NCBI GenBank assembly: GCA_964487505.1
Contig: CAZARD010000006.1
Span: 1 to 64,000 of the forward strand
Length of the DNA stretch: 64,000 bases
DNA from: JAFDVJ01 sp964487505
Lineage (GTDB): Bacteria; Acidobacteriota; Blastocatellia; Pyrinomonadales; Pyrinomonadaceae
Reading direction: 5' to 3'
In this document: one piece after another, positions 52,292-60,133 of the stretch
Numbering within the stretch: the stretch's first letter is position 1
How the letters are laid out: each line of letters opens with the position of its first letter
Notes under the pieces: generated by a model
Told to the model about the DNA's origin: nothing
Databases searched by the model: none
Seen by the model: the letters and a program-made list of their open reading frames with translations, nothing else
Position numbers and translations under genes: made by a program

Positions 52292-53220
52292 AGCATCCTC
52301 GGCAGATAGATGATGAGCCCGGCGGTCACGATCCACAGAATCAGGTTAAGCAGCGTCGGCCGGTCGCGGAAAAGGATCTGGACCGGATCGCCGCCGGCCT
52401 GTCGCTTGTGTATCAGGAACAGATATCGGAATACTCCGTAGACGACGAACGGGATCGTCAGAAGCATCGCGTTCGAGCCGACGCGCGCGACGGTCTCGTC
52501 GGCGCGCGTGTAAAGCGCGTAGGTCAGGACGGCCGCACCGGCGCAGATGTTCATTATCGAGTCGAGAAACGCGACCGAATACTCGCTCAGATTGCGGCGA
52601 TGACTCTCGGCTGCGGCCTCGAGCAGGACCAGTTCGTGGCGACGTTTGCCGAAACCGACGAGCAACGCGACCATCGATGTACAAAGCACGAGCCATTCGG
52701 AGACCTCGACGTTGATGATTACCGCGCCTGAAACGGCCCTTAGCACGAAACCGGCGGCGATCAGGATCACGTCGAGAATGACGAAGTCCTTCAGTTTCAA
52801 GGAATATGCGAGGCAAATCGCGAGGTATGTTCCGACGATCAAAGCGAATCCGTGGCTGAGTGCGAGCGAACCGGCCGCCGCCGCCGCGAACAGCGCGACC
52901 ATCACTGTCCGTGCGAGATTGACGTTCAGCGAGCCCGACGCCAACGGACGATGGCATTTGATCGGATGTTCGCGGTCCTCGTCGATATCGGACAGATCGT
53001 TGAACAGATAGACCGCGCTGCTCGCGCAGCAGAAGACGGCGAACGCCGCGATGCTCAGAGCGAGATTGTGCTGATCTGTCAGCGACCGCGAGAAGATCAG
53101 GCCAGAGAAAACAAGCAGGTTCTTCGACCATTCGAGCGGGCGCATCTCGACCAGAAGCCCGCGGAGCGCGTTGCCGGTGGCCGATCTGGAAATTGGCTGG
53201 TTCAATTCGGTCGTGTTCAT
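52288..53220 (-). CDS. UbiA prenyltransferase, decaprenyl-phosphate phosphoribosyltransferase-like
   Basis: This 310-residue protein has nine transmembrane helices. The first active-site motif is NDLSDIDEDREHPIKCHRP and the segment before it RPLEWSKNLLVFSGLIFSR; both are typical of DPPR synthase in mycobacteria. That enzyme attaches 5-phosphoribose to decaprenyl phosphate, the first step to lipid-linked arabinose. The later epimerase genes (DprE1/E2) are not in the window. ATG 53220 is used. It starts close behind the deacetylase gene (4 bases). Confidence 0.85.
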   Translation of the reverse strand: MNTTELNQPISRSATGNALRGLLVEMRPLEWSKNLLVFSGLIFSRSLTDQHNLALSIAAFAVFCCASSAVYLFNDLSDIDEDREHPIKCHRPLASGSLNVNLARTVMVALFAAAAAGSLALSHGFALIVGTYLAICLAYSLKLKDFVILDVILIAAGFVLRAVSGAVIINVEVSEWLVLCTSMVALLVGFGKRRHELVLLEAAAESHRRNLSEYSVAFLDSIMNICAGAAVLTYALYTRADETVARVGSNAMLLTIPFVVYGVFRYLFLIHKRQAGGDPVQILFRDRPTLLNLILWIVTAGLIIYLPRML

Positions 53221-53224
53221 CTCA

Positions 53225-54187
53225 TCAGACCCGCAGATCGGACGCCCGACGCTCGGGAAGATCGCGCGAGGCCGCAGCGGCGGCGTGTTCACTCATCGTA
53301 ACGACGTCAAAACGGTCAGAGAAATCTGACAATATCTCTCCCACGAATGCGAGTTTTTCCTTGACGGGGAGCGCCATCGCCGGAAAGAAACTGAGCTCCG
53401 GGGCGTCGTCGGCCGACAGAAAATCCAGCGGATGCAAAAGCAGCGACGGCTCGGTGCCGGTCGCACGGCACATCGCGAGCGCCGATTTCCAGTAGGCGCG
53501 CGCCGCGGCTCTTGAGAAAGTCGAAAGATAGATCACATAGCTGGCGTGGATCGGCGTCTTGAACAACGGCAGTGTCGTCACCGGTATCTCGGTGATCACC
53601 CGATCGCCGATCGTCCAGCGATAAGGTTTCAGGCGCTGGAATCCGTCCGAAAACCGGCCGAATAGTTTCTTCCGCTTTTCACGCTCGTCCTCGGACATCT
53701 CCGGCGATTTGAAGAAGTAGTAGGCGCGAGCGAGCGGAGCAATGTAGGTCGGAAGCGTCGAACAGTCGTAATCGTAGCCGCGCTCGGCGAGCACCTCGAG
53801 GACCGTCGGAGAAAGGCTGTAGCCCGGCCCACGGAAACCTCGCGGACGCGCGCCGGTCGCCTCCGCGAGTGCCGTTTCGGTTCGTTCGAATTCATCGACG
53901 AGTTCGTCCTTTGAATACAGATGGAGCCACGGCTCGTGGCGAAAACTGTGATTTCCGATCTCATGCCCTGCCGGAGCGATAAGCGACAACGATCGGCGGT
54001 TCTCGTCGATCGCCGCGTCCTGTCCGACGATAAAGAAGGTGATGCGAAGATCGCGCTCGGCCAGAAACTCAAGGACGCGCGGAACGCACACGTCGAGATA
54101 GGACGGGAATGACTCCCAACCCGGATCTCCGTGAGTTTTCATATAGGACCACTTGTTGTCGAGGTCCAGGCTCAGGCTCGCGATCAT
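53225..54187 (-). CDS. Polysaccharide deacetylase
   Basis: This 320-residue protein has the NodB fold. LSLDLDNKWSY carries the general-base Asp near residue 8, and GNHSFRHEPW near 78 carries the two zinc His. GFRGPGYSLSP follows. It removes acyl groups from a sugar polymer or lipid-linked precursor. There is no signal peptide, so it is likely cytoplasmic or acts at the inner membrane. ATG 54187 has AAGGT upstream. Confidence 0.85.
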   Translation of the reverse strand: MIASLSLDLDNKWSYMKTHGDPGWESFPSYLDVCVPRVLEFLAERDLRITFFIVGQDAAIDENRRSLSLIAPAGHEIGNHSFRHEPWLHLYSKDELVDEFERTETALAEATGARPRGFRGPGYSLSPTVLEVLAERGYDYDCSTLPTYIAPLARAYYFFKSPEMSEDEREKRKKLFGRFSDGFQRLKPYRWTIGDRVITEIPVTTLPLFKTPIHASYVIYLSTFSRAAARAYWKSALAMCRATGTEPSLLLHPLDFLSADDAPELSFFPAMALPVKEKLAFVGEILSDFSDRFDVVTMSEHAAAAASRDLPERRASDLRV

Positions 54188-54334
54188 ACCTTATCGGATT
54201 TCAGATTCCACGATTTCAAATTCCAAGATTCCGGGTTCCGCGGTCGGATTCCGTACTTCAGATTCCAGGATTTCAGTTTCCGCGGTCGGATACCGCACTT
54301 TGGAGCCCGCTTACTCAACGGCGGCCTCCTGAAG

Positions 54335-55657
54335 TCAGGATTCCAAACCCGCGTAGAACTTCTCGGCCAATTGGATCGTTTCGTTGACGTTCAACGTGCC
54401 GTTCGTGATCTGGGCGGAGTTCAGCACGTACAAGTCTTCGAGCGACGTCTCGATCGACGGCATCGACTCGGAATAATTGACGACCGGCAAAGGAAACACG
54501 CGGCGCACGCGCGACACCTTGAAATCGACGACATCGGACCGGTCAAAATGCGGATACATCCGCTCGAGCGCGGCCAGGAAATTCTCGCGTATCTCGTCGT
54601 CGCTCCGACCGAACAGCGCATCGTCAGGAGCAACGTACTTCGGAAGATAGATCAACGCGTTTCCGCCGATTTCACTCTTCCCGACGAGCGCGGACATTTC
54701 AATGATGCCCGTGAACGGCGTTTCGTCGATAATGTTCGTTACATAGTACGGCGACAGCGATCGTTTCGAAAGCATCGACGCGCATACGATTCCCTGGTAC
54801 CGGACACCGTTCAGGCGCGATCGTTCTTCTTCGGAAAGTTGCGGCACGAGGGCCGACGCGACGTTCGCGGGACAGGTCAGTACCACTTTGTCGAAATCGC
54901 CGTCCCCGTCGATTCTCCATCGGCCGCCATCGGAGCGCGCGATCGACCCGATCTGCGCGCCGAGGCGGATGTCGACGCCGAGATCGCGCAGGACCTCAGC
55001 GAATTTCCCGAGCACGCGCGCGTAGCCGCCGCGCACGTAACCGAACATCTCCTTTTTCAAACCGGACCGGCGGGCGGCGTACATCCGCTGGATCGTCGCC
55101 CAGATGAAAGCCGCGCTCGTCTCGCGGTAGGCTTCGCCGAGTTTCGCCCGGAGCAACGGCCGCCAGATCTTTTCGAACGTCGCGCGCCCGGAAAGCTTCG
55201 TCAGCCAATCTTCGACGGTTACGCGTTCGAGCGATCGCCAGTCGTTGACCCTCGATGCATAGAAGATCGTTCCGCCCAGCCGCAGCTTGCCGATCAATCC
55301 GAGAGGTGGGAATTTCAGGAATTCCAACGTGTTCGACATCGAGACGAGCTTGCCGTCGGTAAAGAAACCGGTCTTGGTCTCGACCCATTCGAACTCGTCG
55401 CCGAGCCCGATCTCTTCGACGATGCGCCGCGTGTGCGAATCCGAAAGGAGAGTGACGTGATAATGTTTGTCCCAAACGACGTCGCCGATCTTCCACGCGC
55501 CCGCAAGCCCGCCGATCTCGTCGGCAGATTCGAAAACCGTGACGCGCGCGCCGGCCTTGGCGAAACGCAACGCGAGCGTCAGGCCGAGAAAGCCGGCACC
55601 GACGATCGCGATGGCGGGTTTTTGGTCATGGCGATTGAAGCTGTTCGTCTTGTTCAA
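54335..55657 (-). CDS. FAD/NAD(P)-dependent amine-oxidase-type oxidoreductase
   Basis: The protein of about 430 residues has an N-terminal dinucleotide site, IAIVGAGFLGLTLALRFAKAG, and ESADEIGGLAG. The rest follows the amine oxidase/UDP-galactopyranose mutase-like fold, with ALIYLPKYVAPDD and a C-terminal NGTLNVNETIQLAEKF. No good start codon is in frame: ATG at 55629 (ATGA overlap with the upstream gene) is one base out of frame because of an A5 run just after it. With six A the frame would read MTKKPAIAIVGAG. TTG 55657 is given here only because it is in frame. A sequencing or real frameshift is likely. Confidence 0.75.
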   Translation of the reverse strand: MNKTNSFNRHDQKPAIAIVGAGFLGLTLALRFAKAGARVTVFESADEIGGLAGAWKIGDVVWDKHYHVTLLSDSHTRRIVEEIGLGDEFEWVETKTGFFTDGKLVSMSNTLEFLKFPPLGLIGKLRLGGTIFYASRVNDWRSLERVTVEDWLTKLSGRATFEKIWRPLLRAKLGEAYRETSAAFIWATIQRMYAARRSGLKKEMFGYVRGGYARVLGKFAEVLRDLGVDIRLGAQIGSIARSDGGRWRIDGDGDFDKVVLTCPANVASALVPQLSEEERSRLNGVRYQGIVCASMLSKRSLSPYYVTNIIDETPFTGIIEMSALVGKSEIGGNALIYLPKYVAPDDALFGRSDDEIRENFLAALERMYPHFDRSDVVDFKVSRVRRVFPLPVVNYSESMPSIETSLEDLYVLNSAQITNGTLNVNETIQLAEKFYAGLES

Positions 55658-56852
55658 GCCGCTTGATAAACTGGCCCAAAAGCGGAACCGCAAACGAGTA
55701 GTTGCCAAATCTGGTCTTGTAGACAAGGCCGTTGTCAGCGAGACTTTTGAGCATTTGATTTATGTGACTATTGCTGAAGGGGCGATCGAGGGTTATCTTT
55801 GACTGTTCAGTGATTTCCTGAACGGTGAATTCATCGTCGCAACTCTTCAACTTGCTGATTACCCGCAACAATTCTCTTTGTCGATCAGTTGTCCGATTCC
55901 AACGACCCGCAAAAAAGTCAGAGTCGAGTTTGCGTGTAATCGGCTCAAAATCCAGTCTCACATCCAGTCCGTCATCGACTTGTTGAATAATGACATCGTA
56001 CGCCTCCCGACAAATGAACTGAATAAAGTAGGGATAGCCGCCGGATAGCCTCACGATCTGATTCACTCCAAACTCACTAAATTTTACAGGACAACGGTTT
56101 GCATCGATCGGCTTTGTAATCGCCGCACGACTGGAGCGGTCGTCAAGCTTTGAGAGCGTAACAACCCGAAACATACGTTCGGCAAAGGTGCGCGCGGCAA
56201 CCAATTTGGGAAAGAGCGTTGGTAGTCCGGTCAAGACCAGCATTACCGGGATGCCTTTTTTCTGGATTGACTGGAAAACATCCAGCAGTACCGAGAGCGG
56301 GTGCTGATCACGCTTTGCTTGATCATTCAAGTTTTGCGCCTCATCATAGGCCAAGACTATTCCATTGACGCGCGATTTTCGGCTCACAGCATTCCAAACC
56401 AATTCCAGAATGACCTTCAACTTGTCGGAGACAAGTCCTGGGGTCTTGTCAAAAACTCGACTCAAGAAAGCATAATCCAATTTCGTCTCGACCGCTGAGC
56501 GTGAAGATAGAAAGCCGATTGACTGGGTCTCCTGCTCGTTAATCGTGATTCTCGAGGATAGAACCGAAAGGTCTGTGATGAGTCGGATAGCCAAATTCGT
56601 TTCGCTAACGCTTACTGATTCTGAGACATCCGTGCTTGACCACAACCAACCAGCTTGAATTGCAATTGGCTTGAAAGTATCGAGCAAAACCGTCTTCCCG
56701 ACTCCGCGCAGACCGGTAAGTACCATATTTTCAAGTATTACGGTCTGCTTGAGAAGGCGTTTGAACTCCGCGGTTTCCCTTTCTCGGCCTGCGAGATACG
56801 GCGGGGCGTGTCCGGCACCAGGCTTAAAAGGATTCTGAAACGATTTGATCAT
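55626..56852 (-). CDS. AAA ATPase with winged-helix C-terminus
   Basis: This 408-residue protein has Walker A TGLRRGVGKT-like (here LTGLRGVGKT) near residue 50 and Walker B GIVLAYDEAQNL near 170. The C-terminus has a wHTH region (LKSLADNGLVYKTRFGNYSF). This is the Orc1/Cdc6-like or AAA_16 ATPase plan. It is clearly lower in GC than the sugar genes around it and is not a glycan enzyme, so it looks like an insertion in the cluster. A 16-base palindrome lies upstream. Its role is unknown; DNA binding or defence is possible. Confidence 0.75.
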   Translation of the reverse strand: MIKSFQNPFKPGAGHAPPYLAGRERETAEFKRLLKQTVILENMVLTGLRGVGKTVLLDTFKPIAIQAGWLWSSTDVSESVSVSETNLAIRLITDLSVLSSRITINEQETQSIGFLSSRSAVETKLDYAFLSRVFDKTPGLVSDKLKVILELVWNAVSRKSRVNGIVLAYDEAQNLNDQAKRDQHPLSVLLDVFQSIQKKGIPVMLVLTGLPTLFPKLVAARTFAERMFRVVTLSKLDDRSSRAAITKPIDANRCPVKFSEFGVNQIVRLSGGYPYFIQFICREAYDVIIQQVDDGLDVRLDFEPITRKLDSDFFAGRWNRTTDRQRELLRVISKLKSCDDEFTVQEITEQSKITLDRPFSNSHINQMLKSLADNGLVYKTRFGNYSFAVPLLGQFIKRLEQDEQLQSP

Positions 56853-56898
56853 TGATTTGAATTAGGGTTGATTAGACAACGAAATAAAGCTACAACGA

Positions 56899-56914
56899 AT
56901 GCTAAATTTAGCAT
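56899..56914. promoter_or_regulatory. Palindromic operator-like site upstream of the AAA ATPase
   Basis: A perfect 16-base palindrome, atgctaaatttagcat, followed by a half-site tctaaattta. It lies about 47 bases before the ATPase start, in the AT-rich 56853-56952 stretch. Possible autoregulation by the wHTH domain. Confidence 0.5.
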
Positions 56915-56952
56915 AGGCTCTAAATTTACACAAGTACGTAATCTAGACTAAT

Positions 56953-57558
56953 TCAGCTGATAGATCTCACGACAAAACCAGAGACCTCGTAACACAGCCC
57001 GCAACCGCAAGCCATCTCGCGCTTCATCGCGATCCCGTCGAACTTATGGAACAAATGACCGCATTTGCATACGGCTCCGACCGGACGGGCAGGGCTGCCG
57101 ATGACGAGGTGAAAATCCGGGACGGACTTCGTGACCAACGAACCCATTCCGACCATCGCCCAACGGCCGATCGTCAGGTCGTTTCCGATCGTACAGCCGG
57201 CGCCGATCGTCGCGCCTTCGCGAACCAGCGTTTTAAGCGTATGCTCGTCGGGTTCCGACGGGCGCAGCGTCTTGAGGTCCGGAAACGTCGCGCGTGGAAA
57301 TCGGTCGTTCGTGAAGGTCGTCGAAGCCGAGATCATGACGCCGTCCTCGATCGTCACTTCGGCGCAGATGTAGACCATCGCGTTGATCTTGACGCGGTTC
57401 CCGATCTTCACGTCGTACGCGATGTAGCTCTTTTCGCCGACGATGCACTCCTCGCCGATCGTCGCGCCGTGGCGGATGTGGACATTGTCCCAAACGCTCG
57501 TGCCTTCGCCGATCGTCACGTTCTCTTCAATGATGGCTGTCGGGTGAACTCTTGGCAT
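56953..57558 (-). CDS. Hexapeptide N-acetyltransferase, WlbB/WbpD-like
   Basis: This 201-residue protein has left-handed beta-helix hexapeptide repeats from start to about residue 150 (NVTIGEGTSVWDNVHIRHGATIGEECIVG). DRFPRATF is the loop found in WbpD/WlbB enzymes. The C-terminus has several Cys (CKCGH and CGCGLC) that may bind zinc. It would N-acetylate a 3-amino-UDP-sugar. ATG 57558 is used. Confidence 0.85.
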   Translation of the reverse strand: MPRVHPTAIIEENVTIGEGTSVWDNVHIRHGATIGEECIVGEKSYIAYDVKIGNRVKINAMVYICAEVTIEDGVMISASTTFTNDRFPRATFPDLKTLRPSEPDEHTLKTLVREGATIGAGCTIGNDLTIGRWAMVGMGSLVTKSVPDFHLVIGSPARPVGAVCKCGHLFHKFDGIAMKREMACGCGLCYEVSGFVVRSIS

Positions 57559-57579
57559 TTGCAATTTCAGATTTGCGAT

Positions 57580-57679
57580 NNNNNNNNNNNNNNNNNNNNN
57601 NNNNNNNNNNNNNNNNNNNNNNNNNNNNNNNNNNNNNNNNNNNNNNNNNNNNNNNNNNNNNNNNNNNNNNNNNNNNNNN
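57580..57679. other. Assembly gap (100 N)
   Basis: The gap lies between the acetyltransferase and the dehydrogenase gene. Flanks are repeat-like ('atttcagatttgcgat' left, 'gatccgaattccgcaatccg' right), which explains the break. The missing sequence is probably intergenic repeat. Confidence 0.85.
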
Positions 57680-57720
57680 GATCCGAATTCCGCAATCCGA
57701 ATTCAAACCACGCTTCCCTT

Positions 57721-58725
57721 TTACGCTTCCTTCACGGCAGTTCGCTCCACGACCGGTTGCCAAAGGTGTTGGTTTAGCGATTTGTAAGCCGCTTCTATTA
57801 CCTGGACCGATGCCAGCGCGTCTGACGGCTTGATCAACAGTTCCTCTTTGCCCCACAGCGTTCTCGAGAAATTCTCGATCTTGCCGCGGAACGACGCCAC
57901 CTTGTCGTAGCCGGATCCGAACACGGTCCAGTCAGGGCTCGAATGGAGCTTGTATTTCGATTCGCGCCAACCGATATGGAGCGTTCCGTTGGAGCCGTAA
58001 ACGCTTATGAAATACGGCAATTCCTTGTTTAGTCCCCAAGTCAGATCGACACTCGCGACAACGCCCGACGCGGTCTTGGCGAACATCTTTACGTTCTCAT
58101 CGACCTCCAGGTCCTGCGTGCCGCCGGTTTCGACCGCGAGAACCGACTCGATCGGTCCGAGAAAATAACGGACGATATCGACCGAATGCGTTCCGTTGTC
58201 GATCAAAACGCCGCCGCCCGAAACCCGCCGATCCGAGTTCCAGCGCTTTGACATATCGACACGCGCCGTGAAGGCGTTCTCAAACTGGATGACGTCGCCC
58301 AGAATGCCCGAGGCAACGATCCCCTTGGCCTTGACGACATCCTCGCAATAACGGAACTTCGACGCCATCGTGAACAGGACCGCGCTGCGCTCGGCCGCGG
58401 CGATCATCGACTCGGCCTCCGCGACGGTCAGGCATAGGGGTTTCTCGCACAGGACCGGGATCCCGCGGTCCATAAAGAAGCACGCGATGTCGGGATGCGA
58501 ATCCGGCGGGGTCGATACGATCACGGCGTCGAGCGACTCGTTTTCGGCGAGTTCCCGATAATCCGTGTACGCGCGGCCCACGGCGATCTCAGCCAATGCC
58601 CGCGCCGCGTCCTCACGTACGTCCGCGACCGCGACCAACTGGCAGCAGTCGCTCTGCCCAAATGCCTGAGCGTAGGCCTGAGCGATGCCTCCTGCTCCGA
58701 TCAGTCCGAATCTGAGTTTCTTCAT
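57721..58725 (-). CDS. Gfo/Idh/MocA family dehydrogenase
   Basis: This 334-residue protein has an N-terminal NAD fold (RFGLIGAGGIAQAYAQAF) and the family's EKPLCLT near residue 95. GGGVLIDNGTHSVDIVRYFLG near 175 includes the conserved Gly and His/Asp. It oxidises or reduces a sugar, probably at C3 of a UDP-sugar if it works with the neighbouring aminotransferase and acetyltransferase. ATG 58725. Confidence 0.88.
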   Translation of the reverse strand: MKKLRFGLIGAGGIAQAYAQAFGQSDCCQLVAVADVREDAARALAEIAVGRAYTDYRELAENESLDAVIVSTPPDSHPDIACFFMDRGIPVLCEKPLCLTVAEAESMIAAAERSAVLFTMASKFRYCEDVVKAKGIVASGILGDVIQFENAFTARVDMSKRWNSDRRVSGGGVLIDNGTHSVDIVRYFLGPIESVLAVETGGTQDLEVDENVKMFAKTASGVVASVDLTWGLNKELPYFISVYGSNGTLHIGWRESKYKLHSSPDWTVFGSGYDKVASFRGKIENFSRTLWGKEELLIKPSDALASVQVIEAAYKSLNQHLWQPVVERTAVKEA

Positions 58726-58794
58726 AATCCACCAATGCCGGCAGGACCGAAACTGCCACAGCCTGACGGTCTTCGGCGGTCCGGCGTCTCCGCC

Positions 58795-58853
58795 TACCGT
58801 CTCATGTCTGCCGTCTACCTTCTACCGTCTACCGCCTACCGTCTACTCCCGAC
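58795..58853. repeat. Degenerate 7-base repeat (ctaccgt)
   Basis: About eight imperfect ctaccgt/ctgccgt units between the dehydrogenase start and the aminotransferase stop. Same family as the exact array near 33.1 kb. Confidence 0.65.
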
Positions 58854-58857
58854 CCCT

Positions 58858-60087
58858 CTACGAACGCCTGCACGCCTCGACAGCCTCGCGAATCGAATCC
58901 GCCAGGAATTCGATATGCCGCTCCTCGTATTTCTCATTGAACGGCAGGACAAGCACGTCGTGAAGTCCCTTGATCGTTCCGGGGAAGCGGGAATCGTCGT
59001 AATCGATTGCGTCGGGACGCGCCAGATTGAACGGGAAATGACTGTCGCCAAACGTGTTCTTGTCGCGGAAAACCTGGCATTTGTACGCCGGTTTGACGAC
59101 GTATCGCGGCGCGGAAGCGACGTCGTAGACCTTCAACGCCTTGGCCAATCCGACGGCTCCGTCGGCGATCTTCGAATCATCGACACGCAGACAGAACTTC
59201 CAGTAGGTCATCGTCGCATTCTCGGCCGGCTTGTACGACTCGATGCCGTCGATATCGGCGATCAAAGCGTCGAGAAGCGCGGCCATCTTTTTCCGCTGGC
59301 CGACACACGCATCCAGCTTCTTGAGCTGCTCGTACGCGAGCGCCGCTTGAAGCTCGGTCATGCGGTAATTCAGCGATGCGAAATAGTGATCGGGATTCGC
59401 GTCACCATAGCCCCACGCCTTGTTGATGAAAAGAAACATTCTCCGCGCGAGCGCCTCGTCGTCGGTGACGACGATCCCGCCTTCGCCGGTAGTCATATGC
59501 TTGCCTTGCTGGAACGAAAACGCGCCGATCGCCCCGATCGTGCCGACACATTTGCCGTTGACCGTCGCGAGGAACGATTGCGCCGTGTCCTCGATCACGG
59601 GAATTCCCCGCGAATTCGCAAGTTCCATTATCGCGTCCATTTCGCACGGATTGCCGAAAAGGTGCGTCACGATGATCGCTCTCGTCCGATCGCTGAGGAC
59701 CCGCTCGATGGTCTCGGCCGTGACGTTCAGCGTCTTCGCATCGACATCCGCGAAGACCGGGATCGCGCCCTGAAAGATGATCGGCGTCAGCGCGCCCATA
59801 TCGGTGACCGATGTCGTCACGATCTCGTCGCCCGGATTCGGGTTGACGGCGGCGATCGCCACGTGGACCGCGGCCGATCCGGAGTTGCAGGCGAACGCAA
59901 ATTTCGCGCCGACCTTCTCGGCGAACGCCGTTTCGAGCATCTTACCGTATTTGCCCTTGGTCGTGATGAGCACGCCCGATCTCAGGACCTCGGTGATCGC
60001 CGCGATCTCTTCGTCGCCGAACGTACGTCCGGTAATATCCTGGTCCGATGGTAGTTTGATCATTTCTCGTTCTGTAGCCGGTGTCAT
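58858..60087 (-). CDS. DegT/DnrJ/EryC1/StrS aminotransferase
   Basis: This 409-residue PLP enzyme has FGDEEIAAITEVLRSG near the start, FACNSGSAAVHVAI and IPVIEDTAQSF. The PLP lysine lies in FSFQQGKHMTTGEGG near residue 190. The family transfers an amino group from glutamate to a keto-sugar. Its neighbours suggest C3 amination of a UDP-sugar. The start at 60087 has AAGGA upstream. It is somewhat longer than WbpE-type enzymes, so other sugar substrates are possible. Confidence 0.88.
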   Translation of the reverse strand: MTPATEREMIKLPSDQDITGRTFGDEEIAAITEVLRSGVLITTKGKYGKMLETAFAEKVGAKFAFACNSGSAAVHVAIAAVNPNPGDEIVTTSVTDMGALTPIIFQGAIPVFADVDAKTLNVTAETIERVLSDRTRAIIVTHLFGNPCEMDAIMELANSRGIPVIEDTAQSFLATVNGKCVGTIGAIGAFSFQQGKHMTTGEGGIVVTDDEALARRMFLFINKAWGYGDANPDHYFASLNYRMTELQAALAYEQLKKLDACVGQRKKMAALLDALIADIDGIESYKPAENATMTYWKFCLRVDDSKIADGAVGLAKALKVYDVASAPRYVVKPAYKCQVFRDKNTFGDSHFPFNLARPDAIDYDDSRFPGTIKGLHDVLVLPFNEKYEERHIEFLADSIREAVEACRRS

Positions 60088-60133
60088 AAAGATGTTTCCT
60101 TCAAAAAGACAAAACTCTGAAGGGGTTAAACGC

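Noticed and set aside
50714..52309. A 531-codon + strand frame opposite the GT-C gene
   Set aside because: Arg/Asp-rich shadow of a hydrophobic membrane protein; the GT-C frame has motifs and operon overlaps.
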